From positions 768,387 to 832,386 of the forward strand of contig NW_019091492.1 of the NCBI RefSeq assembly GCF_001949145.1: 64,000 bases of DNA. Reading direction: 5' to 3'. The DNA comes from Acanthaster planci (taxonomy: Eukaryota > Echinodermata > Asteroidea > Valvatida > Acanthasteridae). Shown here one piece after another: positions 41,901 to 55,918 of the stretch (within the stretch, counting starts at the first letter, position 1; each line of letters opens with the position of its first letter). The notes beneath the pieces were generated by a model. That model saw only the letters and a program-made list of their open reading frames with translations. It was not told the origin of the DNA and searched no databases. A program made the translations under genes and the position numbers.

Positions 41901-44440
41901 GGGAAGATCAGTGGTGGTCAGATTTGGAACTTAAAAAAAAAAAAGGAACAACGCTGGTTACTGCGTGAAAAATTAATTCTCTGTGTGCACACGCTGCACG
42001 GTGAGCGCGCCGCTAGCGCTCAACGCTAGAGAAGGTCGTTGACCTTCGCCGACAACGAGGACAGTTTGTGATGCATGCGGGTCGTTGCGTCTCCTCAATG
42101 TCGTTCGTATGAAGCTGTAAAGAAGAGGTAATATTGTCTTTACTTGAGGGTTATGCAAAGGAGTCGTGGGGAATTGTAAGTCGAGTACTCTTATTTATAT
42201 AACTTTTTTCTTGTCTTCTGTTTGGCACAGTCTGTCTTTAACTGTTAAGCCTAGGCCTATGCAGTTCGCCACATTAGGGCTATCGCCCTACGCTGCACTG
42301 TGGACTTAGGAAGGGATCAGCCGTGTGTTGTCGACACCCTGCTTGTCCAAAATTCTACCCTGACCCTATATATGAAACCTGGGGTTCATTACCTTGAGCA
42401 CCCTGTTCCTATTATAAGGGAACAAGTTCTACATTTTCGAGACAACTTATCTAAACAAGTTATTGGTGATGTCCTCTTTCATATCAGAAATAGCGATGTC
42501 ACACATAAATTTGTTTTTAGAGCAAACCCCATCATATTGGTACTCATTTTGAAGCTAATTTCATTGCGAATCTCAGGAAGTGATGTGTTTTTATTTTTAT
42601 GTTCTGTATTCTAGTTAGCACTAATTAATTCACACATGCCATGTAAATAACCTGCCTCGCCATACCTCCAGTTGTTCCAACTTAAGCTTCATAATTTTGA
42701 AAATTTTGCTTACATTTCGGAAGTATGTTGCACTGTATTTGTGATTTGCACAACTATTTTGAAGTAAATTCATATGAAATATGCAAATAAATATTCATTA
42801 GTATGTGAATAAATGTTAATTAGTATGAGGATGATCACTGTCATTCAGAGGGTTGCAAAATTTTGGTAACTGAAACAACAAATTATGAAATGAACTAATT
42901 TCATGCACAGATAATAAACAGGGATACAAAATGGTTAGCTCCTGCCTACACTATACTATACTATACTGTAGTAACATTTCCAGATCTTTGTTTTCCATGT
43001 CTAGCTTATAGGTATACACAGCTTCGTCGCCAGGGTACACTATATCTATGCATTTCACGCATGTACAAGTACTTGTACTAGCATTGACTACACGAACGTA
43101 GTTCGTTCACAACAGAAAGCATGGAGTTGCACTAAATTTCCTGCAAAATACGTTGTCGGCAGGCATATTTCATAATTTCAACACAGCATTTTTGGAATTT
43201 GGGATACAGGGCACTTGTGAATGACATTAGAGCTGTCTTTGCCAGGTAAAAATGTGAGAACAAACATTGAAAAAAAAATTGCATTGTGTGAGGACTTTCA
43301 TACCGTGGACGTCAGTTGTGGTGTAAATGAAGACAACGTCCAACCTGGGCTAGGTATAACGGTAGCATACATGGCTGCTCCGAAGAGCTGTGAAAGCAAA
43401 TGTAGTCTGGTTTCTTGACCTTGATGGAGATTTGTTTTGATGAATTCAAAATGCCTGAGTCGGGTAACCAGATGAAAACAAAATGGCATGATTCGACTGA
43501 GTGGTTGTCTTTTTCCAAACTCAGGTTAGAAATTTGAAGTTTTCCTGCTTAAATATTGTCAAAAGTTACCTAACCTAGTCCTATCAGGATTGAGTAATAA
43601 TTCCTTAAGGTACAAATGTTAGTCAGTTTGAGAAAGTGGACTTTGTTTCCTTATTATAGGAACAGGGTGATAATGGTAATGAACCCCTGAAACCTCAGTA
43701 TTTCTACCAGCCAAATTTGACTTCTTAAGACATTTTATTGCTTTCCAATGACTACCAGTTTACTGAAATTAGTGGCGTTTGTCATGTCTGTATGGAATTC
43801 CATATTCAGTATTTTCCCAGTTAACACTTATAGCCTAATAGGCTAAATTTAACTTTTTTACCGGACATGTTATTGCTTTGTAATGACTGATACGATGTAC
43901 ATGTACCCACTAGAACTAACCTTTCACATAAATTATGAGGTTGGTTTCCACAGTTTTGGGTGTGTGGTGTGTCGATGAACCCCATCATGCCCGTAGAAAC
44001 AGTATGATGTAGGCCCTATGTTACAGTCAGGAAGACAACTGATGTCTGTTTATTGAATTCTTCCCATTTAACTGTCAACAACTTGGCATTTGATCAGAAG
44101 TTTAAATTTTATGAAAAGCAGCTGTGTAGTCCCGCATTAGGTCTGAACAACATTTTCACAACATATCCACCACAATCATGACAATGTTGTCATCGGAGTC
44201 TCCTTAGCAGACAAGTCTAAAATATCCCCTTCAAGAAACTTAGTGCAGAAACTCCACAAGCAAGAGCACCCCCTCAGCTCCATTGTTATAAATTGCTACA
44301 ATCCACATGTCCATTTGTGTTTGAACAGCAGACAGGATCTGTGATTTCTTTTGGTATCATTGGGTGGAAGATGTTGAGATTGACTGAGCATTGATTGGAA
44401 CCGACAACTAGCCTTGAAGGTTGTGGAGGAGCTGCTCAAG
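38954..44440. other. Intergenic DNA between EBPL and cyclin C
   Basis: No recognised gene. A CpG-dense patch at about 41990-42115, followed by a donor-like GAG|GTAATA near 42128, may mark a promoter and noncoding first exon for the cyclin C gene. This is unproven. The plus-strand frame at 42300-42614 (104 residues) has a protein-like look but no family I know. Confidence 0.4.
41379..41420. repeat. 21-bp tandem duplication
   Basis: AAGTTGTGGGATGATCTAATA is followed directly by a second copy with one change (GATTTAAT). A local duplication with no evident function. Confidence 0.8.
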
Positions 44441-47400
44441 ATGGCTGGCAACTTCTGGCAGAGTTCCCACTGGTAAAGATCAGCAGTTCTATGGAGTTCA
44501 CAGTTTGCTAGAAGCCCTGAGAGTTTACATCATTTGTCAAAAGTGACTTGCCTGCCCAGTGCAACAAGATCTAAGCGCACACTGTGGCTCTGTGTATTTC
44601 ATGAACACCGTAAGCAGTAAGCACGGCAAAAGACATGCTTACTTTTTAGAACAAATTTGCTTAAAGTAGTGAAAGCACAATGGAAATCTCCATGCACATG
44701 CGACTGTGAGCCCAACCATGCCAAGCACTACCATGAAATGGTGACCACTGTTAGCAAAACGTGATGCTATAGTAAGCACAATTTTTCTACTGTTCAGCAG
44801 CTCCATAAAAAAGGGCCCAGATATACTAGAGCTTATGGCTGCTGGCCACCTCAGGGTCCAACAGTAGCAAAGTTCAGTGGATGTTTGTTTCATTGTCTCA
44901 ACATGGGCAGTTTATTGCAATGCCATTGACTGCCCATCACAGCATAATGCACTAGACTTTTACACTTTACATTTATTTCTTTTAGTTACATACGTTCATC
45001 CATCAGTGCATTTATTAGCCCTGATTTCAGGACGAAGTGACAGGAAGACTGACGAAATGGTCAGTTTTAGACGTGGGAAGAAAACCCTTGTTAAATATTA
45101 CAGGGAAAACCCATGAAATCAGGCAGGGACTGACAACCCAATCCACATGCTGACCGAGGTGGAAGGCGAAGAAAGAGCCACTACACCAACCTGCGGACTG
45201 CCTCCCAAAAATTATTAAAATTATTTAAAATGCTGTACTTTGTTGGGTCTGACACAGTTAGGGTTATGTAACTGTGCGTATGTGCCAAGCACACTTTGTC
45301 AATTGTGGTTAGGGAGCATATTAAATAGAAACCTGTAGAGAACATTGCTGTGGTAGTTGTACTTGTCATTTGCTCATTGTAATCATGGGGAAGAGCAAAT
45401 AACAACTTTGATGTGAGGTCTCTTTTGTTATTTGCTTCCTTTGATACTCCATCTTCTTATTTTTTGTCTTTAATACAGCAATCAGTGGATACTAGACCCC
45501 CAGATCCTGATGAGGGACAGGCAGAAGGACCTAATGAGCATTTCAGAGGAAGAGTACCAGAAAGTCATGATCTTCTATTGTAATAGTGCGTAGTTTGTCA
45601 TGGCTAGTAGATATTTACCCTTTTTTTAATCCTCATTTTTTCCTGTCTTCAAGCTCCATGGTTGGTATCAGACATTTACTGTTGGAACCAAAAGAACATC
45701 CTCCAAGCTTTGGTCCAACATTAACCCTAACTCCCCTGGCTATTTTGTTAGGATGCAACCTCAGTCCAACGAAATCCTCCCAAATGCCTCCATGTAAAAG
45801 GACACCCTGGATCTTTTCCCTGGAAGGCAAGGTGATCAAATTAATTCCGTCATTATGTTAACACAGTGTAAATGGTATCTTGAAGCTGTATGGATGACAT
45901 TAGGTACAATCTGGGCCTAAAATTGGTTCTGGCCAAGCATTAACTGCACAAGATGCAGCCTTACACCTTGATACAGTGGTATCCTTTGATATCAGCCACA
46001 CATTTTGCCATATGCCTCTATCCTTCAAAATCTAACACTTCATGCAAGGAAATTAGAGGATTTATGCAGGTTAGGGTTAAACGATCTGATAGTTCTGCAG
46101 CCAAAAAATGAGGCTGCATTCGTAGTTTGTTTTAGCCAGGTACTGATTTTTTAAATCCAAAGTCCTTAGACGAAGACAGGGGGGAAGATGAGAGTTGTAA
46201 AATGCTGTGTATGATCAGCATTACCTGAACCAGAACTCATTTTATTCTAAATATATTCCTCAATCTCTGAAACCCTCTACTGTGCCAAAAAAAAACTTTA
46301 AAAGAGTTGAAGGGTTCAGCATTTATGAAAGTGGGTCACCTTAAACTGAATTGAACCTGAGCACGCGAGCAGGTTAGCTAAAAATGTGCCTGTAGATTCA
46401 AGGGCAAAAGAAACAATTCTAAAAAATAAAGGATTTTCGTTTTCAGAAAAGTGGAAAAATAAGGAGCACACTGGTGACTGTGCCCCCTCCCTCCGGATCC
46501 ATTACTGTCTGTGCTAGGCATAAGTAGCTGGGCTCTACCTAAATTGATCTTGCAAAATCCTTAAAGGTTTATTTTTAGAAGTGTAATAAGGATAAGACAC
46601 ATGGTGGCAAAAATATTTCATGTTGAGCTTTAAAGTACATTCGTTGCCCCTTTAGGGAATAGTCTTTCAAGTCTCAACCTTGTTTTTGATTGCATTTGAT
46701 TGCATTGTAATGTTTTATGGATTACAGTCATGCAGGCCATCGGAGAGCAGCTAAAAGTGAGGCAGCAGGTCATAGCCACGGGCATGGTGTACTTCAAGCG
46801 CTTCTATGCCAAGTCAGTAAATGCTCCAGCAACATTGTCAGTCCTCCAGAAACCAAGCTAGAGGGCAGGACGTTAACCGTGACGGAGGCAGTTAATGTCC
46901 CTGATCTTGGCCTTGATGTCCATTGAAACATTCCCATAAACAAACATGATTTCCTAATACAAATGCCCTTTACGAAGGAGAATTTACCTTGTCCCTTCAA
47001 CAACGAAGTTTCTGCCCTCAAGCAACCAAACTAAATGATGAAAAGGATACACCTTTGTGGAATCATTACATTTGACAAAGGGCAGGTCCAGAACCAAATA
47101 TGTTGGGAAGGGACAAAATTGAAGGGGGACCACAGAATTTAGGAAGTTTTTATGTCACCTTTTATAACCTTTCTGATAGGTGAGGTTAAATCTGGGGTCT
47201 CGTTACAAACTTTCAGAAGGAAGGAAAATGGACCAGTCCCCTAAAATTACCTGTCATTATTTTTTCAAATTCAGAAAAGTTTATGTCTTTCAGTTCTCTT
47301 AAGACAAGAAGTTATTTCTTTTCTTCCTCAAACAGTTCTTTTGTTTTTGAAGGGTTAATTTGATGTTTGATTTCAAGTTTCCTTGTTTTTTTTGGTCTAT

Positions 47401-50400
47401 TCAAGACATCCCCTTAACAGCATAGATCCTTTGCTGGTTGGGCCAACAAGTATATTCTTGGCGTCCAAGGTAGAGGTGAGTTCACTTTTGTTATGTACAT
47501 ATCAACTTTAGTCGCCCCATGGCTGTTTTATGATAGAAACTCTTTAAACTTTCCCCACGTGCTAGTCCCAGCCTGCAGTTTTACTGACTGAATGTGGTAT
47601 TTTGCTGTCTTTCCTGATTGTAGGAGTTTGGCGTAATAACCAGCAGCAGACTCATGAATGCTTGCCAGTCAGTAGGTAAGTCAGCCATGTTGAAATTAAA
47701 AACAGGGTTGACACTTAATCGTTAGAACTTGAGGGTAGAAATTGAAGCAATATAATTTTATGACAAATTAGCACCGGCCTACTGTAGTGAATAACACTGG
47801 AACCATGATTGTAGGTCAGAATTTTTCAGGTGGATTTTGGGGAAAAAATGAAAGGGGGGCTTTGAACAGTCATAAACAGTCAGTCATAAAATAGTCTAGT
47901 ACCATCCCAATCCAAATTTTTTTAATAAAATGGAGTCATGGAACAAGATCAACAAAAGTACTTTCTCCTAAATAAGGTATATTTTGTCCAGCAAATTTAT
48001 GTGCTTTGGCCAAAAAATCAAAGAGCACCGTTCACAAGCAATAAACATAGCATGGAATTTTGGCTGGTAACTCAATTTGTACAGCTGATGCTTTTCTCAG
48101 CCACGCTGCAATATCTGCTCACATGCATTGTCCAACATTGGAGTAATAAACTCCAGGACTTGTTTGGCAGACTTCCAACTAATATGAAGTGCCCAAAAAG
48201 CTTTCTTGTAATCCTCAGAAATTTGGTTATTAGAAACTGTTTGAATATGATTGAATTTCCCGTGTGTAGGAGTAATTGATTCTGAAACTTCTGAAACGGC
48301 TCAAATGATTTTTGTTTCAGTGAAGAAGTTTGCTTATGCCATTCCAAATCAGGAGTTTCCCTTCAGAATGACTCAGGTTGGTATTCTGATTTATATTGGT
48401 CAGGGATACTGGGAGTAGACAGCAATGATACAGTATGGTCAGCTCCCAAAAAAACACAACAGTGCTCCAAAAATTAGAGTGGATTTAAATTTAAAACAAG
48501 CCTGTCATGCGTTCTCATTAAAAGAAAAAAGACAATTTCTTCAAATAATTATTAGCTTTCTTTTTCTTTATTACTGTGTTGTCATCAAAATATGTTCATC
48601 AAAACCGTGGTTACTATGAAATTAACCAGAAATATGGATGCTTGATGTCCCACATTTTAAGTGACATGTCTTACTAAAATTTGCTCAATTCATGTATGTT
48701 TCCTTGAAATTGGTTTACCTGTGCAGGTTTTAGAGTGTGAATTTTTCCTCCTTGAAATAATGGTGAGTAAATACTTGTTGCAAGTAAAGTTGAAAGTACA
48801 GTATTTGATTTGGTCACTAGTTTATGTGCCACTTTGAACTTCTATGGAATGAGTTCGCCTACATTATTTTGTTGTGTGGAGAGTGGACTGTTAAAAATGA
48901 CAGCACACTTTCAAGTCAATTTTAAGAATTCTTGAGTTATTTTTCTTTTAGTTTTATGGATTACCGCCACTTTCTAAGTTACTCCAACCCTGACAAACAA
49001 ACGTGAGAAGACCCAAAGAGAGCAGGGGGTGGGATCCATCCCCATCGACCTCAACATTTCTCCTTTATTATCCCAGTGCTTTTTTTACGTGCCCAGTTTT
49101 CAAGGAGTTTTAGTAACTTGCTGTCATCTTGACATCAATCTTGTGAAAAATCAACTACCGTTTTCGCTCATGAATTTTTCCAAGATATGTCAGCCCAAGT
49201 TGTATACTCTTTCCAGTGAGATGCTAAGCTTACATGGGCCAACAAAGGGCCCATTTTTGTCATGATTGTCACGTGAGGTGACAAACTTCCAATGACCAAT
49301 CAGACACTTGATAGATAACTCTTTGTACCAAACACTTTGGTCTGTCCTACATTTTGACTGGCAGTGAGACCATTCATATACATGTAAGTTTACATACTCC
49401 AGAACTGGATTTTTATATTAAGTATCAAGAGAGGAGCTCAAGTAGAGTCAAACCTACCCCCAGCAAGGGTGCAAAACTCCCAAAAATGGGCATTTAATTT
49501 GAAGTATCAAAAACTGGCTGCCACTTCACCTTGCCGAAACTGGTTTCAGAATTGGTGCAGTCAGACATGTTCCTTGTCAGTTTCTGATCACAGTGACTGC
49601 CTGTTTCATGTATTCTGTATATATGCAAGGGTCTATGTCGTGGTAATAATCAGTGTATAGTAATGCTGTTTTCTTTGCAGGACTGTTGTCTGATTGTATT
49701 CCATCCATACCGACCTCTCATGCAGTACGTAGCTGACCTTGGACAGGAGGACATACTATTGCCCCTAGCCTGGTGAGAACCACCATACTATGGCAGTTCT
49801 GAATATTAAGGAGTTTTAGGTTTGGACATGTGAACTTCACATTTATATCCTGGTGTATCCCCTATTTCAAATGAATTTGCTTCTGTACTGAGACTAAGCT
49901 GCCTCAACATTGCAGTTTCTTGGTTGGATTGAGTATGAGTGATTCCTTTCCTTCAGAGTGTGTCATTAATTTGTAAGTGTACTGAAATTGAAGTGTCACT
50001 GGAATTACGGACATATAGTGTGCAGTTACATAACATTATAATACATAACATAATATATATATTATGATGTGCATTGTGGGTGGCACCACTGTGGCCCGGG
50101 TCATTTCTCGTTGGCCATAAGTGAGTAAAGTTGTTTGAAGTAAACCATAGAACCCATGACACTCATCACAGGATCTTTCTTGCACTGTTAAGGTTTTTAT
50201 TCAGCTTTTCTCCTTCTGCAAAAAATCCACATTTACCATCCCTGGCTGTGTTCTGTAGGTCCTTTGTCAGCTGCCTCTGGCATTTTTATATATCTTCAGA
50301 TCAGCCATGCTAGAGTTTACTGTCTTCATTGTGCAGTGCATATTTGAACATTGTCTTGAATTTCCACATAACATTGGGGCACATTAATTAATTCATGTAT

Positions 50401-53400
50401 GTTCTCTCGAATGAAAACCTTGTAAAAACCTCCTTTCTTGTCCATTCTTGAAAAGTTCTGAGGTGATTTACAGAGTTGGTTGTGGATACCCAGTGTTGCA
50501 GCTTGGAACTCTTTCCCAACATTAACAGTTGGGTGCTTGGTTAATATCCAAGTTTACAGCACCAAGCACAAGTTCCACGTGCAGAAAAAGTTCCATTATA
50601 AAATAAAAGGGAAATTCTGTGTTTTTGCCCAGGCGTATCGTCAATGACAGCCTGAGAACTGATGTGTGTCTCCTGTATCCGCCATACCTCATTGCCCTGG
50701 GTAAGTCCAGAGGGTTAGAACCTCCCATTTTTCAGCGACATAGTTCAGTTGTTCTTAATAGGCTGTACATCATCGGGCAAGAGGTCAAAACACAGACGGT
50801 TAACCACTTGCTGCTGGGTGGAACTTGAAGTTGCATGACGTACAACCGGGGGATTTTCCATTTTCAAAATTCTTCACTAACTCATAATTTCATTTACTGG
50901 ACGTTTACACCCACACGAATGACTGTCTGGTGGTTACTCTAATATAACAGACAACATCTGTTGATGCCCGAGTATTTCAGCCAGGCCTGCTGCCTGGTAG
51001 AAAGAGCCCAGATTATGCGGTGTTACATAAGTTTCTTTTGTTCCCAAAACTGGCTCAGTGCGTCTTCTCAATAGGGGCCAGATTAGCATGCAGCGGTATT
51101 GTATCGCTTGTCACTGGAGCGCTGAAGTGCTTTTGTCCCCGGGGGGTAATCCGCTCGCGCTGAATGCCACAAATAGTGGTATAATCTTTCAAAACAATGC
51201 CGGATTTCCTCCTCTTTTGAGAACTGAAAAATGTTAGCAATTCCCAGCAGCTCGGTCTTTTGTGCTGAGTACAGTCTTTTGTTATAAGGCCTAGCTCTTT
51301 TATCCGGTTTTGGGCTCCCCAGTTTCGTGTATAAAGCATATGTGCCCGAAACAGGGTTTCCCGGCAGGAAGTTGTTAACAAACTGAGCATTAATTCACAA
51401 ACAGTACAAATCACTTAAAAATGAAATAGGGGACTGGCAACCAGTTACGAAATGCTGGCCATGCAGTTCACAGTCAAATGCCCACTTGACAAGTTCATGG
51501 AAATGCTGAGAACTTACTGGATTACAGGGTATTGTTGTGTGCCTGCAGTCATCACAACTGTTTCTCATGGCTGGAACCTTTCCATATGTACATTTCACTT
51601 ACATGGACACAAAAATCAACTCCATTAACCCCTTCACACTGGGATTCTTTTGACCGTGCCTGCTGGGCTGTGGTATTGCCCAGTTTGCAAAGCTCTGTCC
51701 AGCAGCACGCCCACATTGAAACCGTAGGTGCATGATGAATAGAATGTATGTATGGTATGCACTAATCCTCACACAAAGCCACGGCTGTCGACGTCTCCCG
51801 GTGCGAGGGGGTTAATATAACACACATGTGCACTTGAAGTGATTAGGACGGATACACAATGCTTGGCGCAAGTGTCAGTGTGGGTATGGAAAGTCGCCTT
51901 AAGGATGATGGGCCCAAAACTTTCAAGGGATGTTTTAAGGGCTCTATGAAATGCAGACTCGGCTTACAATGTATATTGTGTATGCTTATGTGAAAAATGA
52001 TGGTTGCCATTTACAAGGGTTAGCATCCATAAAATAGTCCAATGAGAAAACCCAGCTGAATACCACCTTTACCAGGTAACTACTTGATCCAGATGGTGAC
52101 TTTACTGATTGCACATGCATCACTAGACCATTTTAATTGGAGGGGGGGGTGCTGTCATGAATTTACTTGCTCCATGCATTGCATATATCCAGTTGCTTAA
52201 ACCTCAGATGGTAGTTGTACTTCTATTTGAAGGAGTATTGACTTTTTATGTTTGTATCATAGTGAATTTGGCATTAACAATTGTTTTTTAGTGGACCTGG
52301 TTTGTATCTCTTCTTCAGCTTGCTTGCACATGGCTTGCGTGATATCCCAAAAGGACACCAAACACTGGTTTGCTGAGCTGAATGTGGACTTGGACAAGGT
52401 AGGCAGCGTTTCTACCAATTCCCCATACATATGTTCCAGAACTTAACCACTATCCCTTTCTGTCAACTGTGAAACTTATTTGATGCTTTCCACCCTACCA
52501 ATGACCTGAGATTGCTTTACAGTAATGATTTGTAAATACCGCAATTAGTTCATCCATTCCCATTGGTCGAAGCCACTTACATGGATGTTTTTACAGATGA
52601 TAAAGGCACCGAGTGGTTTTAGGGCCATGCCGAGTACCCGAATATCCGAAACCCGACCATTGATTACGGTTTGGATAAAAATTTACTTCGGCATTTTGCT
52701 CTGATCTTCACATTAATTACGAGTAACAGGGTACAAGCCCGTTATGGGAATTGGGAACCCAGTTCCCAAACTACACACTACTAACTAGTTTTAAACACCT
52801 TACCAATGTCATTTTTACTCCTATCGATGGACATGCCAATCATTGTCAAGCCAGAATGGAAAGCAAATCCAATGAGTCAGCATTTCATAGAGTCACAACT
52901 TCGCGCTATGTCGGCTCAACTGCTTTCTGCATCATACATCACTACATGCACTGAAAACATATTTCCATTTAAGTGAGTTTTATACTACTGTTGGCAAGCA
53001 CATACCACAGGCTACAAACTGCCCTTACTGTTTACTTAATATACATGATTTTGCTTGACCCAGGAAATGTGTTGAGACATGATAATCAATAGCATGATGC
53101 AGAAATGGAGGGAGAATGTTACAAATCAGGAATTTTCTCCACTACTATAAGGCCCACAACACTTTAGGGCTGATGGGCAGATGATATGTGCTTGTCAGTG
53201 CCATGATTTGCTTGAAGTGTGTTTGTTGAATCCACCTCATTTACCTGCCAACTGTCACTCCATTGTTCCCTGAGGTCTTGGAGATCACCCAGCAAATCCT
53301 GAAGCTGTATGAACTCTGGAAGAGCTACGACGAGAAGAAAGACATCCCAGCTATCCTGGCCAAGGTACCCAAGGCACAGCTGCAACCACCCCCATCTCAG

Positions 53401-54416
53401 AGGTACAAGCCAGCTTGCATAGCCATCTGTCTTTCTGCATCACAGTCATGGTTTTTTTTGGGGGGGGGGAAGTGCCTGTGTGTGGCTGCTTAAGTATGGA
53501 GCTTAAGCACAAATTATATTTGTGAAAATGTGGAACACTTGGGTTTTACAAACATCCAGTTGGAAAATGGTTGAAATCATTGGGAGGGCTTGCTCTGCCA
53601 TGCACAAATGTAGACTGCATATCTACAATCTTGTGCCTAACCTCTCGCTAACAGTATTTTATTCTTGGCTGAATAAAAAGGATTGAATTTTCAAATGAAG
53701 ATTCGAGGGAATGGGAGTGTTGCTATTGACAGTTCATTGTATGGAGTGGAGAGAAGTTACCCTGGTGTAATCAAATTTCAAGTGCCCAGTAGTCTCATGT
53801 AGTTGTCCCTGAACACCTGTGGTTTAACAAGACAGCAAAGGAGTCATAGGCCACTGCAGCTGTGAGCATATAAAGTTGATGAATCACACACCTTAACCAC
53901 TTTGTGCTGGGATTCCCGGTACTGGAGAACTTGGGTTTGTGTGCATGGCTGGGGTGCCCGAAATCGGAAAAGGAGCTAGGCCTTGTAACAGAAGACCGTA
54001 CTCAGTACAAAAGACAGGCCTGCTGGGAATTGCTGGGAATTTTTTCAGTTGTCAATAGTGGGGGTATCCGTCATTGTTTTGAAACAGTATACCACTGTTT
54101 GTGGCATTCAGTGCAAGTGGATTACCACCATGGACAAAGCGCTCCAGCATTAGCAATACAATACCGCTGCACGCATTTGAAAAGACGCCGGCAGTGCACG
54201 GGGCCAGTTGCAAGAACAAAAGAAAATTAAGCAACACCGTGCAATCTGGGCTCTCTTCGCAAGGTGGCAGACCTGGCTAAAATGTCAATAGATTTTGCCT
54301 GTCAGATTGGAGTAGCCACCAGACAGTCATTCGTGTGGGTGTAAATGTCCAGTAAATAATGTTATGACTTTTGGTTTTCCCACAGCGAGTCTCAGAGTGG
54401 TGCTGGTGAGACGTGA
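44441..54416 (+). CDS. CCNC: Cyclin C, Mediator kinase-module cyclin
   Basis: Twelve exons join in frame to 278 residues (human 283): 44441-44472, 45479-45585, 46728-46812, 47406-47475, 47624-47675, 48321-48376, 48727-48762, 49681-49772, 50633-50700, 52319-52398, 53275-53402, 54386-54416. The protein starts MAGNFWQSSH. It has the cyclin-box core (RQQVIATGMVYFKRFYAK, FLASKVEEFG, LECEFFLLEIMDCCLIVFHP, LPLAWRIVNDS) and the second fold with CLHMACVISQKD and HWFAELNVDLDK. Cyclin C activates CDK8/CDK19 in the nuclear Mediator kinase module, regulates transcription, and relocates to mitochondria under stress in other species. All junctions are GT-AG. The last exon is tiny (31 nt, ten residues, acidic and polar as in other cyclin C tails). 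It was placed by phase, acceptor CCCACAG and stop, so it is slightly less certain than the others. Confidence 0.95.
50879..51378 (-). mobile_element. piggyBac-like TTAA repeat, copy 1 (cyclin C intron 9)
   Basis: About 500 bp that, read on the minus strand, match 53893-54369 on the plus strand with many substitutions. The right end is TTAA (51375-51378), followed inward on the minus strand by CAACTTCCTGCCGGG. Remnant coding-like similarity between the copies (ELGLITKDCTQ against ELGLVTEDRTQ) shows only frame-sharing noise or an old frame. The other end has no TTAA. Confidence 0.65.
51625..51815. mobile_element. piggyBac-like MITE, 191 bp with TTAA ends (cyclin C intron 9)
   Basis: It begins TTAACCCCTTCACACTGGGA and ends TCCCGGTGCGAGGGGGTTAA, imperfect terminal inverted repeats flush with TTAA, the piggyBac target duplication. 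The tip resembles the end of the larger repeats nearby, suggesting one family. Confidence 0.75.
53893..54369 (+). mobile_element. piggyBac-like TTAA repeat, copy 2 (cyclin C intron 11)
   Basis: Inverted relative of 50879-51378. It starts TTAACCACTTTGTGCTGGGA and ends about 16 bp before the acceptor of the last cyclin C exon. The branch point of that exon may therefore lie in repeat sequence. Confidence 0.65.
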
Positions 54417-54810
54417 CAATGATACCCCACCCGAAATGAGGAAAGCCCATTTTAAGCACTCCCTCGGCAGTTGAAGTTGTCAAGATCATTGGTGGATGGC
54501 CATATCCTGTCTTGAAGCTGCCTGTGCGTGTTAGCAGGTCTTAACAATTGCTACTAGTTGGTCTGTAAGTTTGACCATTGCAGTAAAATGGTCTAAGTGC
54601 CACAAGCCCATCTTAAAATGGTCAGGCTGCCTTTGGCTGGCATTAAATGGTCTCTGTTTGTTTTTTACATAATTCTCTTGAATATTAAATTTTTTATCCA
54701 CCCTGAGACGAAGTGCACCCTCTCTGGCAACAGAAAGACAGACTAAAACGAAGTTTTCCAACTAAGTTCTTGCACGCGTTCAGCGTGGACACAACAACTA
54801 TTCATTCCAG

Positions 54811-54816
54811 AATAAA
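54811..54816 (+). terminator. Candidate polyadenylation signal of cyclin C
   Basis: An AATAAA hexamer lies about 395 nt after the cyclin C stop. Distance and strand fit, but no downstream element was tested. Confidence 0.35.
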
Positions 54817-55766
54817 TTTGTTTCGCGTACTTAACGTACTCCACGTCAAACGGGCATAAACTTGCGTGTCTAGGCTGTGAGTTCATATCAAAGTACTGTC
54901 AGTTTCTTTTAAAGTACGCCCTCTTCTGTTCCCACTTGGAGTGGATTGGAATGGAAGTTATGCTCTGTATTAGAAACTGCCTGAGCTGTATTAGGTCTGC
55001 TCATTATTATTGGTAGATTATTATCTATTTGAGAAGTTCAGTGAGTGTAAGGCACTGGCATGCTCTCACTTATTTGTAAATGCCAAGCTGTGCTTGACTG
55101 CTCCCTGCGTTCAACCAGTTTGACCTGAGCAACTCATACTCATTGGAATTGGTAAAGTGTAAACGTACAAAGCCACTCAAAAGCCAACTTCATTGAGCCC
55201 CTCCTGCAGAATAGTTGACTGAAACAAATCGATGTTCGGAGACTCTGTTTTTTGCTTGTTTTATGGTCAGTAGAAATTGTTGAAACTTTATGTTTGGTTT
55301 GTGAAATTGCTGCAACTGTCGTAAGAAAAAAAGCATTTGGGGACATCCTCCATGACATCATTGATGAACTGCCGGCGCCGTGATGAATTACTTTTGCGAT
55401 GTCATTGAGAGGTGATCCCTCTCTGTTGAGTGTGATCGTTTTGCGACGTGAAGTTTGTACGAATGTGCCTAGAGTGGAATCCATCACTTGATTTTCTCAA
55501 CAAAGTACTGGGAGGGTGAAGGCTGTTGTGGTCAGTATGGATAATTTTGTTTTGAGGTGTTGGAAATAGTTTTGCGCGTGTGCTTTGTTTTTAATGATTT
55601 ACACTTAGTTATTGAGTTTGGAATCTGTCACACAAAGTAGGTCGCAATAAATAACGCACATGTTAAACAAAGTGTGACATCATTACTACATAAGCCTATT
55701 TCGAGGAAATCCCTCAATTTTTAACTTCAGGTTTAACAATCATTGTTGTCTATGAATAAACTTTGC

Positions 55767-55918
55767 TTAATACAGGCGAATCCAAGAGTTTGCAACGTGT
55801 TAGCCAATCAAAATGCTGGAAATCCATCGACCCTTTCCAAACACGCATTGGGTCGACAAATTTCGCCCATTATATTTTGCCAGTGTGTTGCAAACTCCTG
55901 GAGGTGCAAAATTGTGAA
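55767..55918. mobile_element. Palindromic MITE, copy 2
   Basis: This interval matches the reverse complement of 35991-36147, including the GAGTTTGCAAC / GTTGCAAACTC arms and the middle TTTCCAAAC...GACAAATTTC. It ends GTGCAAAATTGTGAA. The left tip is more diverged than the right. Confidence 0.72.

Noticed and set aside
53403-53493. Readthrough of cyclin C exon 11 to the stop at 53491 as the protein end
   Set aside because: The extra residues are unlike cyclin C tails. A donor at 53403 and a matching acceptor and short tail at 54386 fit better, though readthrough as an isoform is not excluded.
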